From: Acanthamoeba sp. SK_2022b
Taxonomy: Eukaryota > Discosea > Longamoebia > Acanthamoebidae
Direction: 5' to 3'
Length of the DNA stretch: 64,000 nucleotides
Assembly (NCBI GenBank): GCA_027943245.1
Contig: JANDJZ010000092.1
Coordinates: 62,001 to 126,000 of the forward strand
Position numbers and translations under genes: made by a program. The notes under the pieces are model-generated. The model was not told where the DNA came from. It worked only from the letters and a program-made list of their open reading frames with translations, and did not search any database. Below are positions 30,001 to 42,427 of this stretch, piece after piece. Position 1 is the first letter of the stretch, and the number at the start of each line of letters is the position of its first letter.

Positions 30001-32887
30001 CTGTTACCAAAGGCGCCCACGGGTCTGTCCTCCAACGCGCACAGCACTTCCTGCGGCCACTACATGCACGGTATGGCCGCCCACGCTCCCAGCAAGCTGT
30101 TGCGCCTCAGTTCTAACACAATCTATTTCTCTCTTCTTTTTGAAAACAAACATTCTTTTTTATTATTATCTTGCTGCTTGAAACAACAGCCTCGTGCCGA
30201 CACGAGTACTACGTCACCCAGCTCAAGACCATGCTGACGGATCCCGTGTTCGTTCTCCTCTCGCCGTTGGACGTGGCCAAGGGCGAGTTCGCCTGTCCGC
30301 TGTGTCGCTCCGTGGTACGCGCATGCGTTTCACGTGTTTTGGTTCCAAAGGCTGGCCTGCTTGAAGATAACTGACCAGCATTGCTTGCGTGCGGCCTCGC
30401 GCAGGGCAATGCGCTGATCCCGCTGGCCGCCCCGCCCTCGTCGTCTGCCCACTGCGAGCGTGTGGCGGTGTCGGAGCGACAGCAGGACCACCAGGCCGAG
30501 CGCAGCTTCGACGACTGGGTCGACCAAAACGTACAGCGCGGGTCCGAGGAGGAGGAGGAGAAGAGGGGAGAGAAGGAGGGGCAGAGGAACCCACAAGACT
30601 CGGCGGGGCTTGCCGATGGCGACAGGAAGGCCTTCCGCGACACGATGGCCGACTTCGTGTCGCGAGTCTACGGCGCCGCGGTCGGCCTCAGCCCGGAGAA
30701 CGTTGCGCTGCCCGCGCCCTATCACACACCGTTTGCCTACGCGCTCGTCCCCTCGCTGATCGCGTCGGTCGAGCTGGCGCTCCGGCCGTCCGTTCCCGCG
30801 CTCGCCCTCGGCGACGCCGACCAGGCCTTCGCGCCCGACTACGCCGTGGACCGGTGGGAGGCGCTGCGGGGCGTCGTCGACGGCAACGACCTCAGAAAGG
30901 AGGCCGACTACATGCGCACGGTCATGACCTCGCTCTTCCGCCTGGAGGAGCTGACGCCCTCCACGTCGGCCAGCGGCAGTGACGCCCTGCTCGCCCTACG
31001 GAAGCTCATCTTTGGCGGGCTCGCCGACGACGACGGCGACGCCACGACGCCCCGCTCCGACTCGCTGCGCTTGCTGCGCGAGCTCAAGCGCTCCGGCTCG
31101 GCGACGGAGGAGGCCGACGACAACGAGGCGGACCTCGCGCTGCAGCCCTTCCTGTCCGCCGACATGTTCTCGCTCTACGCGTCGGCGGCGCTCCTGCAGC
31201 GCAAATCGAGCAACGGCGTGGAGGACCTCGACAACCTGCTTCGGCTGCTGCTCGTCGGCACCGTGCTGCAGGCCGTCATCACGGTCGTGCAGCAGGCGAC
31301 GACCGAGCGGCCAAAGCAGCTCAGGGGCAGCGACAGCACGGCGACCGCCAAACAGGAGCCGCCTCACGCCTCGGCGCTTACCAAGACGCTTCGTCGAGTC
31401 GTCGACGCCACAAAGAAGGCCATGATCGCCTCCGCCCTGGCCGCCGCCCCGTCGTCGACATCGTCGTCGCAGCTCTCCGCCAGCTTCTCTCCGGCTCTCT
31501 CGTCGCTTGGCCTCATCGACGCGGTCATCAACGGCGACCGGCTCGCGACCGAGGTCAAGCGGCTCTGCCTGCCTTTCCTCTACCGCGCGGCCCTCTTCCA
31601 ACACTTCTGCCTCGAGCGTCCGCTGGCTCTCGGTTCGCCCCTGTCTCCCCTTGACTCTCGTCCTCAGGTGGTGTGCTTAACTCGTGTCGTGTGCAGTTCG
31701 AGAGGAGGAGGACGAGTTTGCTGCGCTGCTCGCTGCGCTGTCGCTGCCCCGCTTGTTGGACGACCTCCTGTCGCCCCTCCACGGCGGTGCGGTCGAGTCC
31801 AGCGGCGGCCTTTCCCGGCTCGCCGCCGAGTGGCTCGACGACTTCTTTGCCTTCCACGCCGCTAGGCTCAGGAGGGACCACGCCGAGGACGAGGCAGCGG
31901 GCACCACGGTCCGCTTCCCGCTTCCTACGGTCCCCCTACTGGCCCCTGCCCTGCCCTTCGAACTGGACCGGTACACCCCTTTACATTTTAATTAATTTAA
32001 TTATTCAATATAATTTAATTATTTTTTTGGTATTCTTGCCTTCACCCGCTCCCTATCGTTTTTTTCTTCTTTCTTTCTTTCTTTTTCTAATGTTTTATTG
32101 CTTTGATTATTGCTGACTAGAAACCACCCAACCAATCAACATCACCAGGTCGGCGCTGCCCAACATGTACCAGAACATCGAGTACTTCAAGTCTGACGAG
32201 AAGCAGCGGTGCGACATCTGCGGGACCTCGCCTCGACAGCCGGCGCTCTGTCTCCTCTGTGGTTCGCATCCTCTCCTTCTCGCAGCTTTCCGCCTTGCCT
32301 CGTCTCGCACCTCCACATGCATGATGACCGATACGTCGTGATGCGGTGCCTGCAGGCGAGTTCCTGTGCTTTGCCTCCCGTTGCTGCGCCGGAGAGGAAG
32401 GATCGGGCGAGTGCAACATCGTACGCAGGCTCTCTCTCTCTCTCTCTCTCTCTTCCACGTGACTGACCCACTAAAACGACTGATTGGTGCGATGCAGCAT
32501 GCCCTGCGGTGCGGTGCGGGCGAGGGCATGTTCCTCCTGCTCAAGGAGACCGCCGTGATCATGCTGCGCTACACCATCACCGGCTGCTTCTACCCTTCGC
32601 CTTACCTCGGTGCGTGCCCTCTCTCCTCCCCCGCTTGGCTTTGCTTTCTCTCTCGCTCTCTCATCACGCATTGACAATGGCCCCTCTATCCAATGTCCGT
32701 TCCATCAGACGTGCACGGCGAAGAGGACTCGGGACTGAAGCGAGGGCGGCCGCTCTATCTGGACATGGACAGGTATCAGACACTGCGGGAGGCGTGGCTG
32801 GGCCACCAGATCCCCAACGCCATCTCCAAGGAGCGGTCCGGGCAGGCCAACACCGCCTTTTCCCTCGTCCAGTGGCATCGCATGTAG
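24033..32887 (+). CDS. UBR-family N-recognin, RING-type E3 ubiquitin ligase
   Basis: Many exons from the ATG at 24033 to the TAG at 32885-32887, roughly 2,000 residues. The UBR box is complete after splicing: [58 protein letters not shown] long helical scaffold follows (e.g. [40 protein letters not shown]). The RING region is [29 protein letters not shown] and [16 protein letters not shown], with acidic low-complexity insertions (about 29290-29700) between the first and second half. The C-terminal UBR-specific domain has [20 protein letters not shown] and [17 protein letters not shown], ending in VQWHRM. Such enzymes bind proteins with destabilising N-terminal residues and ubiquitinate them. 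A separate ClpS-like domain was not recognised. One intron carries a CCAA repeat. Confidence 0.9.
28631..28739 (+). repeat. CCAA tetranucleotide repeat in an intron of the UBR gene
   Basis: About 25 ACCA/CCAA units, slightly interrupted near 28705. They lie between a donor after CTCAG at about 28595 and the acceptor before GGCAAAGAGCGAAGAG. The Thr-Asn-Gln-Pro and Trp-Leu-Val-Gly open frames across it are artefacts. Confidence 0.95.
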
Positions 32888-33125
32888 AATGGGAACAGAA
32901 ATCGCTTTTCATTTTAGGGGCCTGGCTTTTTCCTCTTTGATGACCAGACCCTAGTTGCTCAGATCTTCGTCATTCTGGTACTCACATAAATCCTATCCAT
33001 CAAGGGAGAGCAGCCAGGTGGCAGCCAGAATTACGTCTCACGAGATTACAACTGAGCTCTATTCCTCTCCCCAAGAAAGCAACCAAGTCCAGTAGTAGAG
33101 ATACAGCATCGCCCCTTGTGGGGCT
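32888..33125. other. Convergent 3' gap between UBR ligase and myotubularin gene
   Basis: About 240 bases between two stop codons. No coding or RNA feature seen. Confidence 0.6.
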
Positions 33126-35488
33126 CTAGTTGAGATCACACTCAAAGAGGGGGAAGTGAGCCTTCGTCCACAGTCGCACGTCCTTCGTGTTGGGTCGAAG
33201 GGGCCCGGATCGGCTCACGGAGCACCCGGGTGCCGCCCCCTCGCCTGCCTGACTCGGTGTGCAGTTGAGCGCGTAGGCGCTTCGCTGATCGAGCAGGTGT
33301 GCCCACAGCGAGTGGGTGGTGGCGGCCGTGCGTTCGCGCACGCGTTCGCTCTCGCAGTCAAAGAGGAACGTGCCAAAGAGGCACGAGTACGAGTGGTCGA
33401 GGATCGCCTGCAGGAAGCTCTCCCCGAATTCGAAGGAGGCCGGGAACTGCAGCACCAACTGGTACACGCACTCGATCCTAGGCCACGAACAGGTTGGGGT
33501 CAACCCACGCTGCATGCGCAAGCAACCAAGAGGGAGGGAGGGAGAAACCATTGCAGGAAAATGGGCGACCGCTGCTTGTCCTTGTGATTGCTGTCGCCGT
33601 GCCCGATTCTTTCGCCAAACTTATGACCTGCGCGCAGTAAAAGAACGAAGAAGACAAAGAACGAAGAAGACAAAGAACAACGCGACCAGGGTCAGCGCCT
33701 CCAGATCAATCACGGGTGGACGTCGTCAAAGGACGCGGTTACCGAACGAAAGCCAGTCCTTTTCGATGAGGCATATGAAGCCTTCGATCGTGCGGTAGTA
33801 GTCATCGGCCAACAGCTGCACCAACGACGTGAGCTGCGGCGTGCGGTCCCAGCCATCACTGTCCACGCCAGGTGAGAACGACTAGCGCTGCCGTCACGGA
33901 TCGTCGCGGGAAGAGACCACAAACACGAACCTGCAGTGGATGATGACCGTGGTGCCGCCCTGCATGCAGTCCAAGATCTGCATGGCCGACGACAGCAGGA
34001 GGGATACATGCGAGAGCCACCCGGCCGTCTCCTCACGCTGTGACAGCCACTGGGCAAAGTCAGGCGCGGCCGTGCCTGTCTCCGACCTGAAGAAAGTCAA
34101 CCCGTTTAAATTCTTATGAACAATAATACAAAATATTAAAGACAATAAAACAACTACGATCAACCAATCCCACTCATCAATTAATTGATCGAAATGACAA
34201 ATAATAAATAAATAAACAAATAAATAAATAGGAAGCACAGGTGAGTTAAGGTACAGGTAGACAAAGGGGAGCTTGGCCACACGGTAGAGGGCCTCGCGCA
34301 TGACGTGGATGTTCTCGATCCCCAGGAACTTGCGCTTGGCCTTGCGATAGTTGGTGGTCTTCTCCATGCCCGCCCCGGCCAGCTGGTTGGCCAGCGCGTT
34401 CATCAGCGGCCTACCCCCGCCACAGGATTTAGACGCGTCACAGGCCAACCCGCAGGGAGGGCAGGGAGGGCTCACCGAGCGTCCATGATCTGAATGCTGG
34501 GCTCAATAGGATTGGTGGGCGGTCGCGTCGGAGCCCACGGTCGGCGTACCGAGGCCGTCACGGAGGCCGACACGCTGGAGGCCACTGACGACGCCAGCAG
34601 GGCCGTCATTGGCGGTAGCGCCGATGACGACGCAGGCGGTGGCGTGTACAAGGGAGAAACAAAGGATGACGTCGTAGCTGCCGAGCTTGAAGAAAAAGTA
34701 GTGGGGGAGAAGGATGAAAGACGGATTGCGTCCACGAGGGACTCGTCCTCCCGGCACGTCACCCCCGTCAAACCGCTGCGGGGTTGCGAGCATCTGCGAA
34801 TCGAGCCAAGGACAAGTGTTGCGTGAGAGGCAATAGGCGGGGCCAACGTGACGGAAGGAGGCGGGCACCTGACGAGCACGGCACCGGAGGCGGGATGGCG
34901 CCACACTACAGCCGGCAGGCGGCCCTTGCTGCGGTACTCGGCCGACGCTTTGAGTGCCTCATCCGTAATTACGCGCGGCACTATAATGTGACTGCGTATG
35001 TGCGCGCGTGCGAGAGAGAGATAACACGCGTACGTCAATGTCCGTTCATATGCGTGTGCACAAGTGAATGTGGCCAACCTGGGGTAAGTCTCGGAGAGCG
35101 CGTAGTCGGAGTTGGGGCTGGCCAGTCGCCAGGCGCCCCCATCGCCGGCTCCCTGGTTGCATCATGGTGTGAGAGCTGTGCGTCCAGAGCCAAGCGTGGA
35201 CAGAAGCCAGGGGTCGGTCATCACCTCGTTCAACGTCAGAAGTCCCAAGCGGGTGTACTCGGTCTGAGGATCGTAGACGACGTAGGTCCCGCTTCCACAG
35301 TCGTCCTTGGCAGGGCCCAGTAGAGACGCGAGCGCCTGTTTGTGGAGGTAGGGCGCGAAGTGCAGCGGATTCTCGGGGAAGCAGAGCTGGTTGATCTTCT
35401 CCACCACGATCGCCGCGTGGTCTGCCGGCTTCGGACTTCCGGGCAGAGTTGACTGCATGCAAGTCCCGGTACCAGTCACGTCGTGTGT

Positions 35489-35545
<57 letters not shown>

Positions 35546-38456
35546 AGAAGGCCGTACCAGTTGGATGATGTTGAAGTCTTTGAGATGGATGTTGAACTGG
35601 AAATACTTCCCGCCAAGTTGAGCTTCCTCCTCCTCGACGTAGGCGATACGCCCAAGGCTGATCTTCCACCCCCTGCGATGGCAAGGCAACGTTACAATGC
35701 TCAGCGGGCCACGAGTGGTGAGCACATTCGTATGTAGTTATAGCTTACCGCGCCATGCGCCAGCCTTTAGACGTGCGAGAAGATGCGTCCTGTTGTGCGT
35801 GTGACGTGTCAGTTTTGCCTGCCCATCCACGTACATGGGAGGAGAATGACACGAACGTACTGTGTTGGTGGCCTGAGGATGGAAGATGACATGGTAGTTG
35901 GTGAGCCACACAGTGCCCAGCTGACCCGTTCCTGCACGAGAGCCCATATGTGATGTGATGTGATGTGATGTGATGTGATGTGATGTGATGTGATGTGATG
36001 TGATGTGATGTGTGTGTTTAGGCTTGAAAGCGTCGAGCCTATGTAGGCTCAAGAAAGCATGAAGGGGCCGGACCCTGGGTGAGGAATGCCATGTCCTCCA
36101 GGGTAAGAATGAGCTTCTCCCCGGGCCACAGGCTGTCCTTCAAGCCTTCGGAGTTGCTCATGGGATCCTCCGCAATCACCTGGCGACCAAACGTGCGTGC
36201 AGGATGTCAGACCTGGCTCCAGTGATGACCCATGGACGATGGGTGGCGCTGCTGCAATCGTACCACCGTAATGCGCGAGAGCGAAAGCTGAGTGTTGGTG
36301 CGCACGAGTTGACGCAGCTGCTGCTTGTCTTGCTTGATCACTGCGCGCGCCGGCTCCTCCTCCTCCTCACCTTCCGCCTAAGGCGATGGCGTCAGACAGA
36401 CCTCACTCACTCGTGGCTGCTGTTGCTTGCGGGGGGAGAGGGGTTACGTCGGCGCTGCTACGCTGGAACGCAGAGATAATCTGGGAGGACACGCTCCGCT
36501 GCTCGAGCTCGTCCGCAGGCACGCCTAGCGGGATCAGCTGGAAGCAGGTGGCCTTGACAGAGAAAGAGGCGTCGGTATGATTGTCAAGAGGCAGAAGGGG
36601 CTTGGCCCACTCGAGTGTACCTCTTCCTTGGTCTTTTTGTCGCCGATGAGTTCGCCCGCCTTGTTTCGCCCGCCTCGGAATCGGAGGTAGCAGCCATACC
36701 ACGTCTTGATGTAGTACTGGCGACGAGAGTAGTTGTCAATCGGCTGCTGCTATCTGATCATGTGCAGAGCGGCCAGCGCGCGTACCCGGTACTCCCCGTC
36801 CTCGTGAGGTTGGAGGGAGAACATCTCCTGCGGCCCGGCGGTCCTCGCTAGTGCGCTCACGATTCCGTCCATCTCCACCGTGAGGTAGCTGCAACATCAG
36901 TCCAAGTCGAGCATGCTTAGTATCAACAACGGGATGGTCTGGGGCTGCTAGGGAGGTGAAATACCGTTTATTGGGCGTGAGGAAGGCCGCGCCCTGGTGA
37001 CCCATCTCGAGCAGGAAGCACGACGACTTACCCATCGTCTCCCCGCCGATCGCCTGAAACTTGCCCGCTTTGGTGCACGTGCATATGAGGCCAGATCCGA
37101 CCAGCCGTATGCCCACCTGACATCAGTGTCACAAACGACGTATGTAAAGGTACAATAGATTGTGTGATGGCGGGTGGATAGTCGCTGTTGTTATTGGTTG
37201 CTGGTTGCTGGTTGCTGGTTGTTATTGTTGTTTTGTTTGTGTGTCCAGACTGTGGCCATACGGACCTTAATCACTAGTGCGAATGTTTCGTTGGGCGTAG
37301 GATCGTTAAGCCGTCGCGCCACCACATTTGTGCCAATCTGCAGGTTGAAATATAGCGTATTAACTATAGTATTGTGGTTGATGTTTTTGTTTATCGTCGC
37401 GCGAACCTTGCCCCTCTCCTCGCTCAGACCGACGTAGGTCCGGTAAACGCTTCGCAGAGCGAAGCGACCGTCGCCCACGGGCATCGGACTGAAGAGCTCC
37501 GTGTCGCGAGGCGTCATCACCGACCTGGCCAACGATCGACAACGAGGGTCAACCTTGACACACCTAGCACTAATGACTTGCGTGCGGATCACGTACGCGA
37601 GAGTGAGAGAGCCGTCCTTCTGCTCGACGCTGCAGTATGTTCCATTGACAGCCTTTAGCGCCACACAATCGCCCGAGTGGTCGGCAGTCGCACCAGCGGC
37701 CGCCGAAGAAGAGGCGCGCTGTCCCTTGTGCCGCCACTCGGCTATGAACAGATACTTGGCCCCCGATCTGACCGCGCCGACGTTGCCGCTGCTTGCCGAG
37801 GGCTCGACGTCGAGCAGGCGCGTCAGTTGGAAATCGGCCTGCACCTGCTTGGCGCCCACCGTGCGCACGAACCGCTGGCTGGCCTCTGACTTCAGCGCCA
37901 CCCGTGGAAAGTCGTGGAAGAAGTGCAGCCAGTGCGGGGATGTGATGGCAGGCCCGCTGCCGCTCGGCGAGGGAACCGACGACGCTGCCGCTGCAGCTGG
38001 TCCTGATCGTGATGACGAGGAGGTAGAAGGAGCGATTGTGGCAGCCGCAACCACGCCAGATCGCAAGGCAGAGGAGGGGGAGGTAGGTGGAGAGGTAGAG
38101 GTAGGGCCGCCGTGCAGGGGTGGGAAGGAAGAGGGAGGAGCCTGCCGTACGTTCCTCGGGCCGGGCTGGGGCCGCAGCGCGGGTGGCGGGCGCTGTGGCG
38201 GCGGCGAAGGTATGGTATACGGCACCAGCACGGCGGGAGCAGAGAGCGGGGGTGAGGGGACGGCTGAAATAGAGGAAGGGGACGAAGTGGCTGGGAATGG
38301 GGTTGGAGAAGGTGGGCCGAGAACAGCCGAACCGGACGTAAAGTCGAACACCGGGGGCGACGATATCTTGAGCGCATTCCTGTTCTCGCGACGCCGCAAG
38401 GCGTCCCCTGTCGCCGCTCGGGTGGGACGAACCCTCAGCTCCTCTGCGTCGTCCAT
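33126..38456 (-). CDS. Fascin-like beta-trefoil, GRAM and myotubularin phosphatase fusion protein
   Basis: Start ATG at 38456 (alternative in-frame ATG at 38501); stop at 33126. The first 150 residues are Pro/Ser-rich. Then come fascin-like repeats: [69 protein letters not shown] linker with [15 protein letters not shown] follows, then a GRAM domain ([34 protein letters not shown]). The phosphatase core has [20 protein letters not shown] and [13 protein letters not shown]. The active site [19 protein letters not shown] is restored by splicing AG|T across an intron (33947/33870). [20 protein letters not shown] and [10 protein letters not shown] complete the domain. CX5R is intact, so PI3P/PI(3,5)P2 3-phosphatase activity on endosomal membranes is expected. 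Exons between the fascin and GRAM parts join in phase (RSSAD|AEGEE), supporting one gene. Confidence 0.85.
35489..35544 (+). repeat. TG microsatellite in an intron of the myotubularin gene
   Basis: About 27 TG units between the exons that encode the end of the GRAM domain and the start of the phosphatase domain. Confidence 0.95.
35948..36012 (+). repeat. TGATG pentanucleotide tandem repeat in an intron
   Basis: About 13 perfect units of TGATG, in the intron just upstream (minus strand) of the exon [17 protein letters not shown]. Confidence 0.95.
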
Positions 38457-38668
38457 CACTGCTGTATTTGGTGCTAAATTACGAGAACTAAAAACAAACA
38501 TTAATTTGGCAGAATAGCCAACGAAGAAAATCAGTTTAAAACCAACAATTTCTTCCTCTCGCCTATCTTTCGTTTTATTTTATTACTATTCTCTGCCGCC
38601 CTCACCAAACCAACCGTGCGCCTGAGCTGGATAGCGTTGGAGAGCTCTGATCATAAGGAGAAAATCAG
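38457..38668. promoter_or_regulatory. Divergent promoter region between myotubularin and hydrolase genes
   Basis: 212 bases between start codons on opposite strands, AT-richer than the flanking exons (TTTCGTTTTATTTTATTACT). Shared regulation is inferred only from the arrangement. Confidence 0.45.
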
Positions 38669-41600
38669 ATGGAGACGGCGGTGAATCTGTTGATTCGACC
38701 TCCGCGCAATGAATACCTGCCCTCCCAATTGGGCCCCACACGATTCACCATAGCCGGGAAGCACTACAAGCGGCAAGATTTAGAGGTGTGCTTCCTTCCG
38801 CAATTCCATCTCCTTTGTCTCAAGTTCACAAGTTACGTGGGTGTACTCACCCGGGCTGGTGGTTGTTGTGACAGCTGGTCAACTCGCGCAACCTGGGGCT
38901 GCGCTGCAGCCACTGGGAACCCGTGGACGAGGAGCGGCCAGCCAAGCGCATGGGCTGCGTTATCTACCTCCACGGCAACAGCGGCTCGCGCATAGACGCC
39001 GCCGAAAACGTCATTATGCTCCTCCACTGCTTCCACGTCACCTACTTCGCCTTCGACTTTGCCGGCGCCGGTCAGTCTGAAGGTTCACCCAGTCCTTGAA
39101 TGCACGCACGCACGCAAGGCCACGCATGACTGACTCCCTGGGTGGCAGGCAAGTACATCTCCCTCGGATATCACGAGCAAGACGACGTGGAAACGGTGCT
39201 GGCATACCTTAAGTCTACCGACGCGGTGTCTAACATCTGTACGCGAAGCTCTGTGCGCCTCCTCGCTTTTCTCTGCTGACGGTGGTGGTGGTGGTGTGTG
39301 GCACAGGTTTGTGGGGACGCAGCATGGGCGCAGTGACCGCGTTGATGTACACGGCCAAGGCTGAGGCGAGGCGGGCAAATGGCGACGAGAGAGTGATGGT
39401 GCCCTCGGCGCTCATACTCGACTCGCCCTTCTCCAGCCTCATCAAGCTCATCCCCGAGGTCGTAGACTCTGCCGATGGCAAGGGGCAATACGTATGTCAT
39501 CGCTTTCATGTCAATATCATACATACACACACGTCGTAATTATCATCCGTCGTGCAGATCAAGCAGATACCGAAGAAGGTAGTGGGTGGGTTGCTGGGCT
39601 TGGGTATCCCGATCCTGCGCAAGGCCATCAAGATTCGTGCCGAATTCGACATCTCTGATCTCGAGCCCATCGCTTTCGCGCCCAAGTGCAGCGTTCCCGC
39701 CATTTTTATACAAGGTGAGGCCCCACTCTCTCTCTCTCTCTCTCTCTCGTCCCCGGTTGGCTGCTCACGCGCCCGTGTGTTGTGTTGTGTATGTTGTGTG
39801 TTGCGTGTTGATTGTTTTGTGTCGACACACATAGGTCGCAACGACACGCTGGTGCGACCACACCACACACAGCTGCTGTACGAGGCCTATGGGTCGACGG
39901 TGAAGAAACGGATCAAGATCGAAGGCGGACACAACACGGGCCGGGGCTCGCTGTGCTATGAGGAGATATCCTCTTTTCTCTTTTCTACGTTTTTTGATGA
40001 TGAAGGTACGACCAGCCACACCACCACACGCGCCCTTGCTCTTCGCCTCATGCACGCAATTATTTTAACGCTTTATTGGTTTGGCTGTGCTGTGTGCTGT
40101 GTGCTGTGTGCTGTGTGCTGTGTGCTGTGTGCTGTGTGCTGTGTGCTGTGTGCTGTGTGCTGTGTGCTGTGTCGGGTCGACAGAGCGCAAGGCAATATGC
40201 GGGCTGGACGGCACGTTTCCTCGTCTGCGCACGAACCTGGATGACCTGGGCGTGCCACATTTCCTATGTCGCGTACGCTTCCTCCTCGCCCTCACGGCTT
40301 TTGTAAGTCGGTCAGCTTACACCATGCACTCTTGTGTCACCCGCCAACTGTAGCGCTTGCCCTACCCACTTGTCAAGGAGGAGGTCGTCACGTTCGATTC
40401 AATGGTTTCTGTGGTGATCGACCACGCCAGTGTACAGCTTCAGCAACCCTTCACGGGGGTAGTTTCCCTTTCCTCGTTTTTGTAATTTGATTTGATTTAA
40501 TATTTTCAGTTGATTTATTAAGCTTTAATTTTGATCATGCTGATGACTGGCGTGCGTAGGCGAGGCTCGGCGAGTACAAGCTGGGGAGCGCCGACGACAA
40601 CTACAGCATCCTCGGGTATGGTGTGGAGGTCATCGGGGGCGAGATCGACCAGAAACTGTTCTACCTCCGCGTGGCCGAACCGTACTCGGACACCGACGCC
40701 GTCCTTCTCTTCATCACCACTCGGGTACGCCGCAGTGTGGCCCACGTGAGGTTGGTCATCTGTTTGTCTGTCTGTCTGTCTGTCTGTTTGCCCCAGCCAA
40801 ACACGTCCGAGCTGACATTTCAAGTGTGCTCTCTCTCTCTCTCTCTCTCTCGGCAAGGCCGATGAGATTTCAGATATTCTGAAGTTGAGAATCGACGCCC
40901 TATTGCGAGAAAAGCTCACCAACGTGGTACCGCGCGCAACCGCTGCTGTCTCTCGCGCAATGGTGTACAATCATCACATCATTTTGGTGACGTGGTGGTG
41001 GTGGCCGTGGGGCAGAATATGGCGAGCCGCATCGAGCAGATAGTGCAAAAGCTCGTGGCGCGACGCATCGACGAACAGGTCGCGCAAAACAAACGAAAAC
41101 GCGAAAAGGAGGACGAGAAGCACGGCCGACGACACGGACACGAGGGAGGCGACGGCGGAGGAGGGAACAGAGAGGAGCAGCAGCCCTTCACCTTTCGATT
41201 TCGCCGGGGCACGGCCAAGCTGCTCCAGGCCATGATGGGGAACGGCAGTCGAGGCGACGACAGCCGCGCCAGCGCCAGCGCCACCGCAACAACGCAGGAC
41301 GGCGAGGCTTCCATCGCCGTATCTACCAACACGTCTACCAATGACGGCGTAACCACTTCTACTACCGCCGCCACTACCATCTCGACGACCACTGCTAGTA
41401 TCAGCGCCAGCGCCACTGCTACCACCGTGACTGCCACTCAGCTCGAATCGATAGGCGATGAGGGACCAGCGGCGGCAGCAGACGCCCAGCCTGAGGCGGA
41501 AACGAAGAAGGAACAGCGGAGGGAACAGAGTAGCGAGGAACGCAAGGACAAGCACGTCGCCGTTGGCGGCGCGAGCGAGGCCACGCCGTGGGTGGAGGAG

Positions 41601-42107
41601 GTGCGCATCGACGAGAACGAGATCATCGGCACGATAGAGGAGGTGTTGTACGAGATAGGGATGTTGAGCGAAAAGGACCGGCCCCACCTCCACGCCGTCA
41701 TATCGGACAGCGTGCGGGAGGTGATCAAGCGCGAGCTCGACAACCACCGGCGCACCGAGCGCGAGCGCCGAGAGCGGGAGCTCGAGCTCAACAAGGACCG
41801 GCAGCAGCAGGACAAAGACGAACGAGCAGCCGCTGCCGCGGCTGCAGGGAGCAAACGGAGGAGCTTCCCGCGAACCATGAGCAACCGAGAGAAGCGAGCC
41901 CAGAAAAAGCAGCAGCGGCAACAACAACATCGACAACTGAGCCAGGGCGAGATAGGCCAGGAGCCGTCGCCACCTACGTCTACATCTACAGAAGCTGTGG
42001 CGGTGGTGGAGGAGGAAGCGGAAGCCGCCACTGGTATGAGCAGTCCCGAAGTGGCGCCACCAGCCGGGCTTCGTAAATCGCGCAGCGAGCTCCAAGTCAA
42101 TCCGTAA
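38669..42107 (+). CDS. Alpha/beta hydrolase (serine-hydrolase type) with long low-complexity tail
   Basis: The first exon gives METAVNLLIRPPRNEYLPSQ. After splicing, MGCVIYLHGNSGSRIDAAEN provides the oxyanion HGN segment, followed by FAFDFAGAGQSEG, CLWGRSMGAVTALMY (nucleophile Ser in GRSMG), LILDSPFSSLIKLI, GRNDTLVRPHHTQLL (acid Asp) and KIEGGHNTGRGS (His). The catalytic triad therefore looks complete and resembles the ABHD13/ABHD17 and bacterial FrsA-like group. The C-terminal third is low complexity: basic/acidic coiled segments, a Thr/Ser/Ala-rich run, and a helical part with EVIKRELDNHRRTERERRER. The large antisense open frames here are composition artefacts. Introns near 39720 and 40088-40172 carry CT and GTGCTGT repeats. 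Substrate unknown; a lipid or protein thioesterase is plausible. Confidence 0.8.
40086..40172 (+). repeat. GTGCTGT heptanucleotide tandem repeat in an intron
   Basis: About a dozen units of TGTGCTG, between the exon ending SSFLFSTFFDDE and the next exon of the hydrolase gene. Confidence 0.9.
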
Positions 42108-42427
42108 TCAGTGGCTCTTCTCCCACGTTGCTGGATGAGGCGGGTAGCGTGTGTACGGAGAAAAAATAACGACAATAATTAGTTATGAGTATGATTAACA
42201 GAGATGACCGCAGAAAATGAGGTCTTGCTCCATCAGCGCACGTTGCTGGCGAGAAAAAGCAAGGCCCCAGTGAAGGTGTAGGCACAGGTGGAGCTGCAAC
42301 ATAAAGGGAAGCAATTCAAAAATCAATGACCTGGCAGACTCTTTTTCCAGGTTGCCTTGACCTGAGTAAAAGAGTCACTGGTTGGATAAGCTCCTTACCT
42401 TCACTGCTTCTGCTGCCAAAACACTTT

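Noticed and set aside
36736..37116. Fascin-like exons as a separate gene from the phosphatase
   Set aside because: Splice sites between 36460 and 36360 join the two parts in phase, and no stop or new start context lies between them; kept as one gene with transcript proof suggested.
37501..38517. 338-codon plus-strand open frame
   Set aside because: Antisense shadow of the Pro/Ser-rich and fascin-like exon of the myotubularin gene; no domain, composition-driven.
40974..42095. 373-codon minus-strand open frame and a further one at 41438-42175
   Set aside because: Opposite strand of the low-complexity hydrolase tail; Ser/Leu/Arg-rich reading caused by GC-rich codons.
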